Source: Arthrobacter sp. SX1312 (GTDB taxonomy: Bacteria > Actinomycetota > Actinomycetes > Actinomycetales > Micrococcaceae). Taken from it: 64,000 nucleotides of DNA. The number at the start of each line of letters is the position of its first letter. Position 1 is the stretch's first letter. Below the pieces are notes generated by a model. The model ran no database searches and was not told where the DNA came from. It was given only the letters and a program-made list of their open reading frames with translations. Positions 38,848 to 48,341 of this stretch are shown here, in pieces. Both the position numbers and the translations under genes were made by a program. Location of the stretch: positions 434,001-498,000 of the forward strand of contig NZ_PJIM01000003.1 in NCBI RefSeq assembly GCF_002929295.1, written 5' to 3'.

Positions 38848-39561
38848 CTAAGGGGTCACGAGGGCAGGCCCGGTGTCGACGGCCGGACGATCCTTCAGGG
38901 ACCATTCCTGGTCTTTGGCGTGGAGCCAGAGCACGATGTCCATGATCCGTAGCCTGGATGCACTCGGTGGGGCGCCTGCGGCGAGCCGGATGGCATCCAA
39001 TCTGCTGGCCAGTCGGGGGTCTTCCTGGAACGCCTGGTGCCACACCGTCCACTGGTCCGCTGAGCTGTTCTTGGGAAGTCCCATCATCGGGCCGATGTAG
39101 CTGTCGAAGACGGGAACGAGCTTCGGGCGTTTTCGGGCCATGATTTTGCTGGCCGTCGTTGGACCAATACCCCACGGGTAGTCTTGGCGTCCGCGGAGGA
39201 TGTCCCACAACTGCTGTGCAGGGCTGTCCGGCCCCAGGTGGGCGTCGAATTGCGTCGGGGTCAGCGTTGTGAAGTCGAGCGATGCCGGGATCTGACCGAG
39301 CAGTCGCCGCACGTCGCCGGTTCGGTGTCCGGCCAGTCCGATGGCCGCTTCCGGCGGTACATCGACGGAGAGCATGGAGACGGCAACGAAATCGTCGCCG
39401 GTCAGCTCGTTAGCGGCCTCCGCCCGGTATCCGCCGCCGGCCCACTCATCAAAGTGGGCACCAGATCGGGGCCGGCCCGTGTCCTTCAACGGCCCGTAGT
39501 ACTGCTTGACCAGCTCTACTGCTTCATTGACATGGGATGCGTTCAGGATCGGATGTGTCAT
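38848..39561 (-). CDS. DUF6308-like protein with a helix-hairpin-helix-like motif
   Basis: A 237-residue protein. YPWGIGPTTASKIMARKRPKLVPVFDSYI (near residue 130) resembles the helix-hairpin-helix and following helix of DNA-glycosylase-fold proteins, and the C-terminus has LRIMDIVLWLHAK. I recognise it as DUF6308-like with moderate confidence; no catalytic activity is established. Its ATG overlaps the stop of the upstream nuclease-like gene (ATGA), so the two products are made together, probably as a functional pair acting on DNA. Confidence 0.65.
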   Translation of the reverse strand: MTHPILNASHVNEAVELVKQYYGPLKDTGRPRSGAHFDEWAGGGYRAEAANELTGDDFVAVSMLSVDVPPEAAIGLAGHRTGDVRRLLGQIPASLDFTTLTPTQFDAHLGPDSPAQQLWDILRGRQDYPWGIGPTTASKIMARKRPKLVPVFDSYIGPMMGLPKNSSADQWTVWHQAFQEDPRLASRLDAIRLAAGAPPSASRLRIMDIVLWLHAKDQEWSLKDRPAVDTGPALVTP

Positions 39562-40286
39562 CAGTTCCTTCCAGCCTCGGTGAGTGTCATTGGTTCCCGT
39601 TCACTGTGTATCTGCCAGCTCGTGTTCGTGCTCCCGCCGGGTTGCAGGGGTCCGGTCGTCCGGGCCCTGATGAAATCCCGGAGCGCTGCCGGGTCCAGGG
39701 GTGTTCCGCTGTTCATGGCCTTACCGACTTCCAAACCGCCGGTCCGGTCGAAGATGGACACGCGTGCCAGCCGGATGCCCGGTGTGTGCAGCGCGTAGGC
39801 GTCCCTCACCGCGTCGTACAGGGCGCGTTGTTTCCAGCGCGATGACCCCAGGTCCAGGAAGAAACCCTTCCGGTCGGAGCCGCCGAACATCCGATCCGTT
39901 GAGGGATTGGCCCAGCCGTTGGCTTGGCAGGCCCGCAGGCAGTGCGCTTCGCCGCTGGCGCTGTAGTGCCGGTACGCACTCGACCATGGAAGCCGGTCCA
40001 CCCAGGGAACACGGAGGGTGGGCTCACGGTAGCGGTTGAAGTGCAGTTCCTCATCGAACTCGATGAACAACCCATCCACGGTAGCGAGGTCCCAGGCCCC
40101 GGCGGTGAAGTCCGCGTCGTCGCGCACTCCCCCGAGCCCGCGGTACAGGCCGGCGATCTCGGTCCTCACCACCGTCGGCAGGTCGCGGGTATGAGCCCTC
40201 GTTTCGCCCTGATGCTGCTCCTTGGTAGCAAGACCAAAGCCCGCACCGATCAGGGCCTTTTCGAAGTTGTCTGCACGTGTCCCCAT
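39561..40286 (-). CDS. Putative PD-(D/E)XK-like protein paired with the DUF6308 gene
   Basis: The 241-residue protein is not assigned to a named family. The segment TVDGLFIEFDEELHFNRYREPTL (about residue 72) has the strand-acid-acid pattern seen in very compact nuclease folds, and GKAMNSGTPLDPAALRDFI closes the protein. ATG at 40286 is the natural start and the stop overlaps the DUF6308 ATG. Location between RM and HNH genes and translational coupling suggest a two-component defence or repair function. The nuclease reading is inference from pattern. Confidence 0.55.
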   Translation of the reverse strand: MGTRADNFEKALIGAGFGLATKEQHQGETRAHTRDLPTVVRTEIAGLYRGLGGVRDDADFTAGAWDLATVDGLFIEFDEELHFNRYREPTLRVPWVDRLPWSSAYRHYSASGEAHCLRACQANGWANPSTDRMFGGSDRKGFFLDLGSSRWKQRALYDAVRDAYALHTPGIRLARVSIFDRTGGLEVGKAMNSGTPLDPAALRDFIRARTTGPLQPGGSTNTSWQIHSEREPMTLTEAGRN

Positions 40287-40432
40287 GTGCGGGAGTGTAT
40301 CCGCTTCCCGGAACAAGAAATCGACCGCGCTGATGCGTGAGGGCGGTCAGACAGGCCGCGGTGGAGTGTCCGGGAAGGTGCTGGATGATTCGATGTACCT
40401 ACTTCATCCTGGTCTGGGCAAGCGATGATCCG

Positions 40433-42025
40433 TCAGAGGTTCTTCGACGTAGCTGCGGTCCACGTTCTAGCGAGAAGGTCGGGGTCCGGGCGCCACGCCG
40501 CAATAGCGGGAATGACGGCTAGCTTGCGCCCGTCATAGTCCCGGAGGAGTCGGTCGACGGCTTCATCAGGGCCACTGTTCATGATCGAGCGTGATACGTG
40601 AATGGTCAGGTCATCGGCCACCGCGAGCAGGCCGGCGTCGAAGGCCGCGTGGTGGTTCTTGCACAAAGCGAGTCCGTTGATGACGGAGGCGATGCCGTGG
40701 TCGTCCCGGTCGGGAACGATATGGGCTGCATCCAGCAAGCCGGCGATACTAAGTCCGCACACCGCGCACTGACTGTTGTAGGCCTGAAGCACGTCCCGAC
40801 GGAATACCGGCTGATGCAGTCGTTGCCGTGTCGTCCCAACGGTCCACCGACGTTCGTACTCCGGAGCGATACCAGCCCGCAGGGAAAGGTAGGCCCCGCT
40901 GACGTCGAGGTCGAAGACCCGGTCACGATGCAGGTAGCGGTGCACATACACCGGGAACACGGCCTGATACGTGCTGTCACCCATGGGGGCGAGAACGACC
41001 AGCGGGACGCATGTCTCCAGGGCTGATAGCAGGCCCTGATCCGCCCTGGCCGTCCTGCCCTGCTTCTCGTGCGGGTATCGGAGCATCCCCGCGTCATCAA
41101 CAGCGCGGGCGAGGCCAGTGCCCGAGACCGATGGTGACAGTGTCAGGGAGACCGGGATGTCGAACCCCGGGGGGATCACCGTTCCGTGTGAGGACGGCAG
41201 GATCGCGGCCGGCTGGCCGTCCACGGTATGGCCGACCAGATCATTGCGGGTGAACAGCCGGGTTTCGTTGTCCTCCAACCGCTCTAAGATCCGCAGCCGC
41301 CGGGCCGAGGCTTGTGCGCCCTCCGAGGATGCGCCCGTGTAGGGGTCTCCCCGCCAGGCACGGAACGTCGCGATCTCGGAGGCCGGGAGTACCGTCCGTG
41401 GATCCCACTCGGTGATCAGCCACATGTACCCCTGGGCGGTGAGCAGGTCCGCGACGGGCAGTGCGTTGGCGGATGCGATCGTCCTGAACTCGTCCAGGGA
41501 CCTCCGGAAGTTCTGGTAGTCCAGATAAGGGTTCACATCGTTCCGGGTGGCCGGCCAGCCGATGGTCCGCCAGAACCTACGGACCGCCTGTGGGCGGTAG
41601 GGAGGACGATCGGCAGCTCCACGCCCCATCAGCAGCACCGACGCCACAGCCGTGCCGACCCCGGGGGTCAGGCCCGCACTATGGGTCCGCAGGTCCCTGA
41701 CGAAACGGTTGAAGGATGATTCCGAGAGCCTGCCGTCCCATAGAAGTCGAAGCAGGGGTGCGAGCACCTCTGGTCTTTTCTTCGCGGCACGGACGAGCTC
41801 GTCGGTGTAGCGCCAGTTCAGCAGGTTCGAGCCCGCGAACGCGCCCGCGAACACCGCTGCCCACCCGGGATCGTCGGCCTGGAGCAGGTCGCGGGCGGCC
41901 GCCAGTTTCGCCGCGGATTCCACCTTGTACGTCATCTCTTCGTCCGCGAAGTCGATGGTGGGAAGCATCTGCTTCACCCACAGAACAGACTCGACGAACC
42001 TTTTCCTGTGACCTGATGCCGGCAT
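40433..42025 (-). CDS. HNH endonuclease (McrA-like)
   Basis: A 530-residue protein whose C-terminal third is an HNH nuclease: QCAVCGLSIAGLLDAAHIVPDRDDHG, GLALCKNHHAAFDAGLLAV (about residues 415-470), with both Cys pairs and the catalytic His present. Upstream is an SRA-like position region (PPGFDIPVSLTL, VYVHRYLHRDRVFDLD, about 280-390). The N-terminal 200 residues are helical and include a segment typical of 8-oxoguanine-glycosylase-like helices (GLTPGVGTAVASVLLM). Such proteins act as modification-dependent restriction enzymes. It diverges from the DUF5655 gene over 171 bp. Confidence 0.8.
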   Translation of the reverse strand: MPASGHRKRFVESVLWVKQMLPTIDFADEEMTYKVESAAKLAAARDLLQADDPGWAAVFAGAFAGSNLLNWRYTDELVRAAKKRPEVLAPLLRLLWDGRLSESSFNRFVRDLRTHSAGLTPGVGTAVASVLLMGRGAADRPPYRPQAVRRFWRTIGWPATRNDVNPYLDYQNFRRSLDEFRTIASANALPVADLLTAQGYMWLITEWDPRTVLPASEIATFRAWRGDPYTGASSEGAQASARRLRILERLEDNETRLFTRNDLVGHTVDGQPAAILPSSHGTVIPPGFDIPVSLTLSPSVSGTGLARAVDDAGMLRYPHEKQGRTARADQGLLSALETCVPLVVLAPMGDSTYQAVFPVYVHRYLHRDRVFDLDVSGAYLSLRAGIAPEYERRWTVGTTRQRLHQPVFRRDVLQAYNSQCAVCGLSIAGLLDAAHIVPDRDDHGIASVINGLALCKNHHAAFDAGLLAVADDLTIHVSRSIMNSGPDEAVDRLLRDYDGRKLAVIPAIAAWRPDPDLLARTWTAATSKNL

Positions 42026-42196
42026 TGCATCAGCTTAGGCTTCCTGCGCAACAAGCGCCCCCCCTGTCAAGGACAATAACGACAGCGCCCTCCGAAAAGA
42101 CATTGAAAGCCCTGCACTGACGACTCAGGAGAATCGCTAAGGCCTCCCGCTAATCGCCAGCCCAGCCTCCCGAGGCGCATATGGCAGGGTGGGTGC

Positions 42197-43144
42197 ATGC
42201 CGGATCTGAAACTCTTCCACATCGACCAAGGCCAAGCCACAGAACTGACCTCGCGCGCTGTCGCCCTGGAACAGGATCTGCAAAAACTCATCGAAGCGAA
42301 CATGGAGACCATGTTCGGTGTTCGTTTCCTTGCCCGCGAGTACAGCACCGGCAAGGTCCACCGCGGCAGGATCGACTCGCTCGGCCTTGACGAAAACGGG
42401 TCCCCGGTAATCCTCGAATACAAACGCGCCGTCAACGAGAACGTCATCAACCAGGGCCTGTTCTACCTCGACTGGCTGATGGACCACCAAGGAGAATTCC
42501 AGATCCTCGTCGCGACACAGCTCGGAACGGAGGCCTCCGAGAGCATCGACTGGTCAGCGCCCCGGCTGATCTGCGTCGCGAACGACTTCACCCGCTACGA
42601 CGAATACGCGGTGCGCCAGATCAACCGGAACGTTGAACTTGTCCGGTACCGGGACTTCGGCCAGGACCTCCTCGCCATCGAACTCGTCACCACAGTGACC
42701 ACAGAAACCACCTCCACCAGCAGGAAACCGTCCAAACCACCGGTGCCGGGCCCGGGGGCCGCTGCTCCAGCGAAGAAGGTGACGCGCTCCAAGACGGTGA
42801 GCGAGCTCCTCGCCCAAGCCGACGACAAACTCTCTGCCCTGTATGACCAGTTCGAAACCTTCGCCCTCTCCCTCGGCGACGACGTCGTGAAGAACGAACG
42901 ATTCCTCTACTTCGCGTTCCGCCGGCTCAAGAACTTCGCCTGCGTCGAGGTCCACCCCACCTCGAAGAACCTGCTCATCTACCTCAAACTCGACCCGAAA
43001 ACCGTCGAGCTTCAGGAGGGGTTCAGCCGGGACGTCAGCAACATCGGACACTTCGGCACCGGAGACCTCGAGCTAAGGATCAGCGATACCACCTGGTGGC
43101 CGATCGTCGAAGAACTGACACGCCGATCCTACGAAGCCAACTGA
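42197..43144 (+). CDS. DUF91/PD-(D/E)XK plus DUF5655 protein
   Basis: A 315-residue protein. The N-terminal nuclease-like part has LEQDLQKLIEANMETMFG and RIDSLGLDENGSPVILEYKR (Asp near 60, Glu/Lys near 74-76), the signature of NucS/DUF91-like PD-(D/E)XK folds. A Thr/Pro/Lys linker follows (residues about 170-205), then a DUF5655 domain (FALSLGDDVVKNERFLYFAFRRLKNFACVEV). These proteins are widespread in actinobacteria and archaea and are thought to handle DNA ends or foreign DNA; direct function is not established. It precedes the EVE-like/HNH gene by 34 bases. Confidence 0.8.
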   Translation: MPDLKLFHIDQGQATELTSRAVALEQDLQKLIEANMETMFGVRFLAREYSTGKVHRGRIDSLGLDENGSPVILEYKRAVNENVINQGLFYLDWLMDHQGEFQILVATQLGTEASESIDWSAPRLICVANDFTRYDEYAVRQINRNVELVRYRDFGQDLLAIELVTTVTTETTSTSRKPSKPPVPGPGAAAPAKKVTRSKTVSELLAQADDKLSALYDQFETFALSLGDDVVKNERFLYFAFRRLKNFACVEVHPTSKNLLIYLKLDPKTVELQEGFSRDVSNIGHFGTGDLELRISDTTWWPIVEELTRRSYEAN

Positions 43145-43178
43145 TGTCCCAGTCAGCGGCACCAAGGAAGGAAGAGGG

Positions 43179-44072
43179 ATGACGTATTGGTACGCGGCCC
43201 AGGGCGTCGTTAGAACCTTCGACGCGTCGATCGACGAGGGCATCCTGTGGACGTGCCCACGACGGCCAGGGGAGACAACAAGCGAGGACCGCACCAATAT
43301 TCTCAAAATGGTCGAGGGCGACATCGTCTTCTACCACTCCAAGAGTTACCTACGCGCAGTCAGTGTCGTCACCGCCAGCTGGAGGGACGCGCCCCGCCCA
43401 AGTTCACACCGCCCAGGACGGGACGGCGAGGAAGACGACGGATGGCTCGTCAAGGTTCAACCCTTGGAAACCGGCCTCAAGCTCTTCTACAAGAACGTCG
43501 CACAGCTCATAAAATGCGGCTCGCCGGGACCATTCAACGCAGTTGGGGCACCTCGACAAAAGTTCCTGTCCCGTCTAAACGACGTGGACGGGAACAAGCT
43601 CTTGCGACGCCTCGGCTTGGAGTACGTGGATGAAGGGTTGTACGGCCGGCCCTTCACTGAATGGTTGGGTGACAACACTGATGGGCTTTCCATCTCCACC
43701 ATCCGCAACGAACAATCAGCGTTGCGACGTCGACTACTGAAAGGACGCGCTGTCGCGCCGTGCTCCTTGTGCCAGGCAGAGCTTCCAGCCCGCCTACTCG
43801 TTGCAGGGCACATCAAGCCCCGAGCGTCCTGTAGCGAACAGGAGCGCAAGGACTACCGGGCCGCGATGCTGATTTGCAGTCTGGGCTGTGACGTTATCTT
43901 CGAGTGGGGTTACATCGTCGTAAGCACGGACGGCCGAATGGAGCCTGGGATACCCGCCGAGACCCTGCCACTGGAAGCCGCCGTGGCAGAACTGAGCGGC
44001 CAACGGTGCACCGCACACGACGAGGTCACGGCCCCAAGATTCGAATCCCACCGACAGTTGAGAATTGGCTAG
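43179..44072 (+). CDS. EVE-like domain fused to HNH nuclease (type IV restriction candidate)
   Basis: A 297-residue protein. The N-terminal domain (about 1-110) has ILKMVEGDIVFYHSKSYLRAVSVVTASW, resembling EVE/ASCH base-reading domains. The C-terminal HNH has CSLCQAELP (Cys about 195/198), VAGHIKPRASCSEQERKDY and ICSLGCDVIFEWGYI (Cys about 233/237). Fusions of base-reading domains to HNH cut DNA containing modified cytosine. ATG lies 9 bases after GGAAG/AGGG. It stands directly after the DUF5655 gene on the same strand. Substrate modification is unknown. Confidence 0.8.
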   Translation: MTYWYAAQGVVRTFDASIDEGILWTCPRRPGETTSEDRTNILKMVEGDIVFYHSKSYLRAVSVVTASWRDAPRPSSHRPGRDGEEDDGWLVKVQPLETGLKLFYKNVAQLIKCGSPGPFNAVGAPRQKFLSRLNDVDGNKLLRRLGLEYVDEGLYGRPFTEWLGDNTDGLSISTIRNEQSALRRRLLKGRAVAPCSLCQAELPARLLVAGHIKPRASCSEQERKDYRAAMLICSLGCDVIFEWGYIVVSTDGRMEPGIPAETLPLEAAVAELSGQRCTAHDEVTAPRFESHRQLRIG

Positions 44073-44354
44073 CTTCATCAGTGACATCACGACCGGGTGA
44101 GCAACTAATTCTCGATTAAGGGATTTGTCGGAGCCTCCTCAGAGACACGGGACCAGAGCCTCTACGGTCTGGTAGTGGTCCGAAACCTACGAGCGAAAGG
44201 CCGGCCCAAAAGACGTTTTGCCTTCGGATGACAATCGCTAAACCATCACAAGACTGAGATGGAGATGCAACATTTTGATATCCACCGGTGGATGGACTCT
44301 CCACCCCGTTTACACTGTGACTGCTGGCAACTAAATTCGACGGAAGAAGACTGG

Positions 44355-47057
44355 ATGGCCTCGGTAGATGCTCAAATATACAGCGTAGGGGCAACGATCT
44401 CAGACACCATCGACGCCCTGGCACATGACCGAGGGCTTCTGTCCCGGAATGTGATTAAGCAGCTGCGGGACCTGGTCGAGGCGGCGGCCGTCCGCTTCCA
44501 CAAGGGCAACGGCAACGTCGAGTTTCACTACGACTTGACCCACGAGGCAATCGAGTGGGTCGGGTCCACCGGTAAGCAGACCAATTTCATCTACCGGTTC
44601 CACAAGTTGCTTCAGATGAGCGCCTCGCACTACTCTTTCGATGCCGACACCGCAGAGCGGTTGATGCTCAAGTACTACGAGTACCTGCTCCGCATGCGAA
44701 CGCTGCTGCAGCAACAGTGCGGTGTGGAAATCCTGAGCAACCTGGAGAAGTTTCCGATCGACCTTGATCCGGCGTTGAGCCACTACCACCACAAGATTGC
44801 CGAGCGGATCACGGCTGTCCACGCGCTTCCGGCCAAGCAAGGAAACAGGAATCGGTATTACGTGAACAAGGTTCGGCCGTTCTTCACAGATGGTCGGATC
44901 CTTTACGAGGTTACCTTCTCCACCATCTCGGACCGCCGGAATAAATTCGACCGTATTATCGCCTTCACGGACATCGACATGACCGACAAGTACGCAGCGC
45001 AGTTGCGCCTGCTGACTGACGAGATCGAGGTCCTTGGACAGCGTATGCCAATCGTGATCATCCGTTCATGGAACGTCTCTATCCGGCCGTGCGAGTTCGA
45101 CAACTTCGCCAGAATCTTTGGTCAGTCAACCTCCACGACCTCCGGCAGCTCCGAGTACCTGCGGCTGATGGACTTCCTTACTGATACGTCCGCCAGCCTT
45201 CTCGACTTGGTGCACATGAGCGACGCCCGCTATGCCCACATTAAGAGCGTGGCGACTCAGCGAATTCAGAAGCCACAGATCTTCCCAGCCCTGGATGCAG
45301 CCCGTGAACTCGTGAGATCAGACAAACCCGGAAGCAACGTCGTTCGTTACCTGCTGCTCTCCATGACGAACCGGGTCATTAAGGACCAGTGCGAATCGGA
45401 GCCACACCGGTGGCTGTCAGGCCTTCGTCTGGCGCCGGGCTGCAGTCCGTTCGACGATATGCCCTTCTGCGCGATGCCACGAAAGCACGTTCCACACTTC
45501 GGTGACCTGATGGCAAGCCTTGACGCACGTGAGCGCAAGCACGAATTTTTAGCGCGGCGAATCAGGAATAACGTCGAGCGACATGGCATGCTTTACACGC
45601 CGATGCGCGACGTCGAGGACCTGGGTGACGTGGACGAACTAATCAAGGTTCACAATCGGACGATTCCGCCGACCCCCCGCCACGCGACCCGGATAATTGA
45701 GAAGGATAAGAGCCATATCTTCATGCACGGATATGAAGACAGCACTGTCGAAATTATCGAGAAGCTCCAGAGCTTTGCCTCATCAGGCGTGAACGGCTAT
45801 GAGGCCGCCGTGGAACGATGGCTCGGTGAGACTCAGCACGGGATCGATGACGACGCCAAGCGTGACGCACTCAAGTCTCTCTTTTCCAAGTCCAAAATTG
45901 CTCTGATTTACGGCGCTGCCGGCACTGGCAAATCTACAATGGTCGGTCATATCGCTAGTCACTTCAGCGACAAGAGCATGCTCTTCCTGGCGCACACACA
46001 CTCGGCCAAGGACAACCTGGAGCGCAAGGCTGGCACTCAGAGGTCCGCGTTCCGTACCATCAAGAGTCATCTCTGGCAGAGCGATGCCCAGGAGTACGAC
46101 CTCCTCATCATCGATGAGTGCAGCATCGTGAGCAACGAAGACCTCTTGGACGTCCTGAAGAAGACCAGCTTCAAGCTGCTGGTGTTGGTCGGTGACGTCT
46201 TCCAGATCGCCTCGATCCAGTTTGGCAACTGGTTCAACATCATCGGCGACTTCGTGCCCAAGACTTCCGTATTCGAGCTCACCAAACCCCACCGGACGGA
46301 TAACGAGGCACTGCTCGATTTCTGGTCCAAGGTCCGCCACCTCGACGATGGCATCGAGGAGACGATCGCCCATAACGGCTACGCCACGGACCTGAATGAA
46401 TCCATTTTTGAGACGCGGCACAATGGTGAAATCATCCTCTGCCTGAACTACGACGGCCTCTACGGAATCAACAACGTAAACCGTTTCCGGCAGAGTGCCA
46501 ACTCCGGCAAGGCAGCGGTCTGGGGAGTCAACACCTACAAAGTCGGGGATCCGGTGCTCTTCAACGACTCCGAGCGGTTCAAGCCCTTCATCTACAACAA
46601 CCTGAAGGGCCGCATCGTAGACATAGTGGTCCATGAGGACCATGTTCAGTTCGACGTGTGGCTGGACCGTACCGTTACCGAGTTGGACGTGGATGGGGAG
46701 GACCTCCGCTACGTCGCGGAGTCCACGGTCAGCTTCAATGTGTACTTGCAGGGCAGCACAGATGGGGACGATGAGACGTCCTATACCTCAATACCATTCC
46801 AGGTCGCCTATGCCGTTTCGATCCACAAGGCACAGGGCCTCGAGTACGACTCGGTCAAGGTAGTAATCACCGCTACTAACGAGGACGACATCTCGCACAA
46901 CATCTTCTACACGGCGATTACTCGGGCACGCGAACACCTCAAGATTTACTGGTCTGCAGAAACGCAGAAGGCTGTGCTTGAGAAGCTGGAACACAGCAGA
47001 AGCGGCAAGGATGTGTCCCTGCTGAAAGCAAGGCGATCTGTAACCCCTCTGCGCTGA
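44355..47057 (+). CDS. SF1 (UvrD/RecD-like) helicase with large unassigned N-terminus
   Basis: From ATG 44355 (GGAAG 8 bases upstream) the product has 900 residues; an ATG at 44259 would add 32. The motor has Walker A GAAGTGKS (about 520), DECSIV (about 584), GDVFQIASIQFG (about 602), SIHKAQGLEYDSV (about 820) and TAITRAREHL (about 855). The first 510 residues contain no recognised domain but are well structured (for instance RTLLQQQCGVEILSNLEKFP and FDRIIAFTDIDMTDKYA) and include KVRPFFTDGRILYEVTFS. It lies 283 bases after the EVE/HNH gene on the same strand. A DNA-targeting defence role is inferred from place. Confidence 0.8.
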   Translation: MASVDAQIYSVGATISDTIDALAHDRGLLSRNVIKQLRDLVEAAAVRFHKGNGNVEFHYDLTHEAIEWVGSTGKQTNFIYRFHKLLQMSASHYSFDADTAERLMLKYYEYLLRMRTLLQQQCGVEILSNLEKFPIDLDPALSHYHHKIAERITAVHALPAKQGNRNRYYVNKVRPFFTDGRILYEVTFSTISDRRNKFDRIIAFTDIDMTDKYAAQLRLLTDEIEVLGQRMPIVIIRSWNVSIRPCEFDNFARIFGQSTSTTSGSSEYLRLMDFLTDTSASLLDLVHMSDARYAHIKSVATQRIQKPQIFPALDAARELVRSDKPGSNVVRYLLLSMTNRVIKDQCESEPHRWLSGLRLAPGCSPFDDMPFCAMPRKHVPHFGDLMASLDARERKHEFLARRIRNNVERHGMLYTPMRDVEDLGDVDELIKVHNRTIPPTPRHATRIIEKDKSHIFMHGYEDSTVEIIEKLQSFASSGVNGYEAAVERWLGETQHGIDDDAKRDALKSLFSKSKIALIYGAAGTGKSTMVGHIASHFSDKSMLFLAHTHSAKDNLERKAGTQRSAFRTIKSHLWQSDAQEYDLLIIDECSIVSNEDLLDVLKKTSFKLLVLVGDVFQIASIQFGNWFNIIGDFVPKTSVFELTKPHRTDNEALLDFWSKVRHLDDGIEETIAHNGYATDLNESIFETRHNGEIILCLNYDGLYGINNVNRFRQSANSGKAAVWGVNTYKVGDPVLFNDSERFKPFIYNNLKGRIVDIVVHEDHVQFDVWLDRTVTELDVDGEDLRYVAESTVSFNVYLQGSTDGDDETSYTSIPFQVAYAVSIHKAQGLEYDSVKVVITATNEDDISHNIFYTAITRAREHLKIYWSAETQKAVLEKLEHSRSGKDVSLLKARRSVTPLR

Positions 47058-47502
47058 AGGTCTGTGCGGATTAGGGTCATTGGAGGGACGTGTGTCAACG
47101 GGCTGGATTGCTGCCTCGCCGCTTCGCTGCAAGCGCGAGCTACTCCGCTAGCCAGCCTCAACATCTCCTGTTGAAGTTTTATGTCTGGATTACTGAGGCG
47201 CCTTTTGCTCAGGTAAACGAATTTGGAGGCTGCGTACCTGTTCCTTCACACGCCGTCTCAAAGTGGACAATAAAACGGACATTTGCGGAAGTTCAGCTGC
47301 TCGTGCGGTACTCACGAGAGCTTGAAGTCTGCATCCGGGCCCATAGCCTCCCTGATCCGGTTTCCCGCCGCCTTGTAGGAGCCCCCGATGGCATCTAAGG
47401 CGCTCGATGCGGTTTAGTCCTACACGGCCCAAATGGAAGCTTGTGGCGCCACGGGGCAGCAGAGGCCTCTCACGACAAAGCGTGAGAGGCCACTGCGGTT
47501 AG
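47058..47502. other. Intergenic region, 445 bp
   Basis: It contains a shared terminator at its right end and a short minus-strand frame with a protein-like tail (IGGSYKAAGNRIREAMG, near 47340-47395) that is closed by stops on both sides, possibly a gene scrap. No gene is supported. Confidence 0.4.
47464..47491. terminator. Bidirectional hairpin terminator
   Basis: Perfect 11-bp arms GGCCTCTCACG and CGTGAGAGGCC with a 6-base loop (ACAAAG) lie between the converging SF1 helicase (plus) and the small acidic protein gene (minus), whose stop is only 12 bases away. Confidence 0.75.
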
Positions 47503-47670
47503 CTAGTCGTCAGCGTGACGCTCTAGGGCTTCCTCATATGTTTCGTCCGGAACCGGGGCCGCGTTGATGATGTCTTGACGTTCGGAGGGGCTTAGCTCCT
47601 CCCTCGCCTCAACGGCGTCTACCCAGGCTTGGTATTCCTCGTGGTTCTTGTAGTCGTAAACTTCGGACAC
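47503..47670 (-). CDS. Small acidic protein, 55 residues
   Basis: The GTG at 47670 has a GAGAGG site 6 bases upstream. The product SEVYDYKNHEEYQAWVDAVE... is strongly acidic, soluble and helical, ending ALERHADD. It has no recognised family. Tight ribosome-binding site, sensible composition and the strong terminator right after its stop support it as a real gene. Its acidity would allow a DNA-mimic or antitoxin-like role, but nothing proves it. Confidence 0.55.
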   Translation of the reverse strand: MSEVYDYKNHEEYQAWVDAVEAREELSPSERQDIINAAPVPDETYEEALERHADD

Positions 47671-48341
47671 ATCAGACCTCTCGTCAGTGATGGAAGAACT
47701 GATGGAGACAGTTCCTCGTGAGACTTTATCGGGGAAACTTGCGCTGCCTTCCTGGTTGCCCGCTGCGGCCCTGCGCCCCGTGGTTGCAGCCTGCCGTGCG
47801 GCACCTCCGGCGTATCGATCGCACTCCCGGCCGGACGCGCTGCCCACGAAGCATCGTCTTCGGCCAGCTTGACGTCTTAGGCCTGATGCAATTTCAGGTG
47901 TGTCAGCTGCGTCGGGGTACGCGTTACTCCCCAGCTGTTTTCACACAACCTCGGGGCGGAAATGCGCGCGGTAAGGCGAAGTCTACGACCAGAACAGGGC
48001 ATCACGCATTGACGTCATTGGGACTGCTGAAGGTTCGGTTTCCATCTAACCTGTGAGGACTTTGTCCTCCTGGAAGGATGGCCATCATGGCAAAGCCGTA
48101 TCCGGAAGAGTTTCGTCGCGAGGTTGAGGACGGGGTCCGGCCAGGAGTGGCCACTTCGTTAGTGGACAGGGCGGCGCCCCTCCCCTTAGGTCGACAGAAG
48201 TGCTGTTATCGGCGGTGATAGGAAGAGGGACCCAATACGACTTTGCGGAGGGCGACAGAGTGGTCATCGTGTGCCGCATTGAACCCGGCCTTATGCAATT
48301 CAGCCACCTACTCGACACGATGGTGAGTAGGTGCTCTGCTG
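47671..48341. other. Region of decayed mobile DNA
   Basis: No intact gene. It includes the transposase scrap at 48078-48130 and, just before it, a small perfect hairpin GAGGAC-TTT-GTCCTC at 48055-48069 near where an IS end would be expected. Other frames are short and unrecognised. Confidence 0.5.
48078..48130 (+). pseudogene. IS3-type transposase OrfA N-terminal scrap
   Basis: After a good GGAAGG site the frame reads MAIMAKPYPEEFRREVE, matching the conserved start of IS3-family OrfA proteins (KPYPEEFR). The homology then stops and the frame runs on as unrelated residues. It is the remnant of an insertion sequence near the right edge of the island. Confidence 0.55.
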
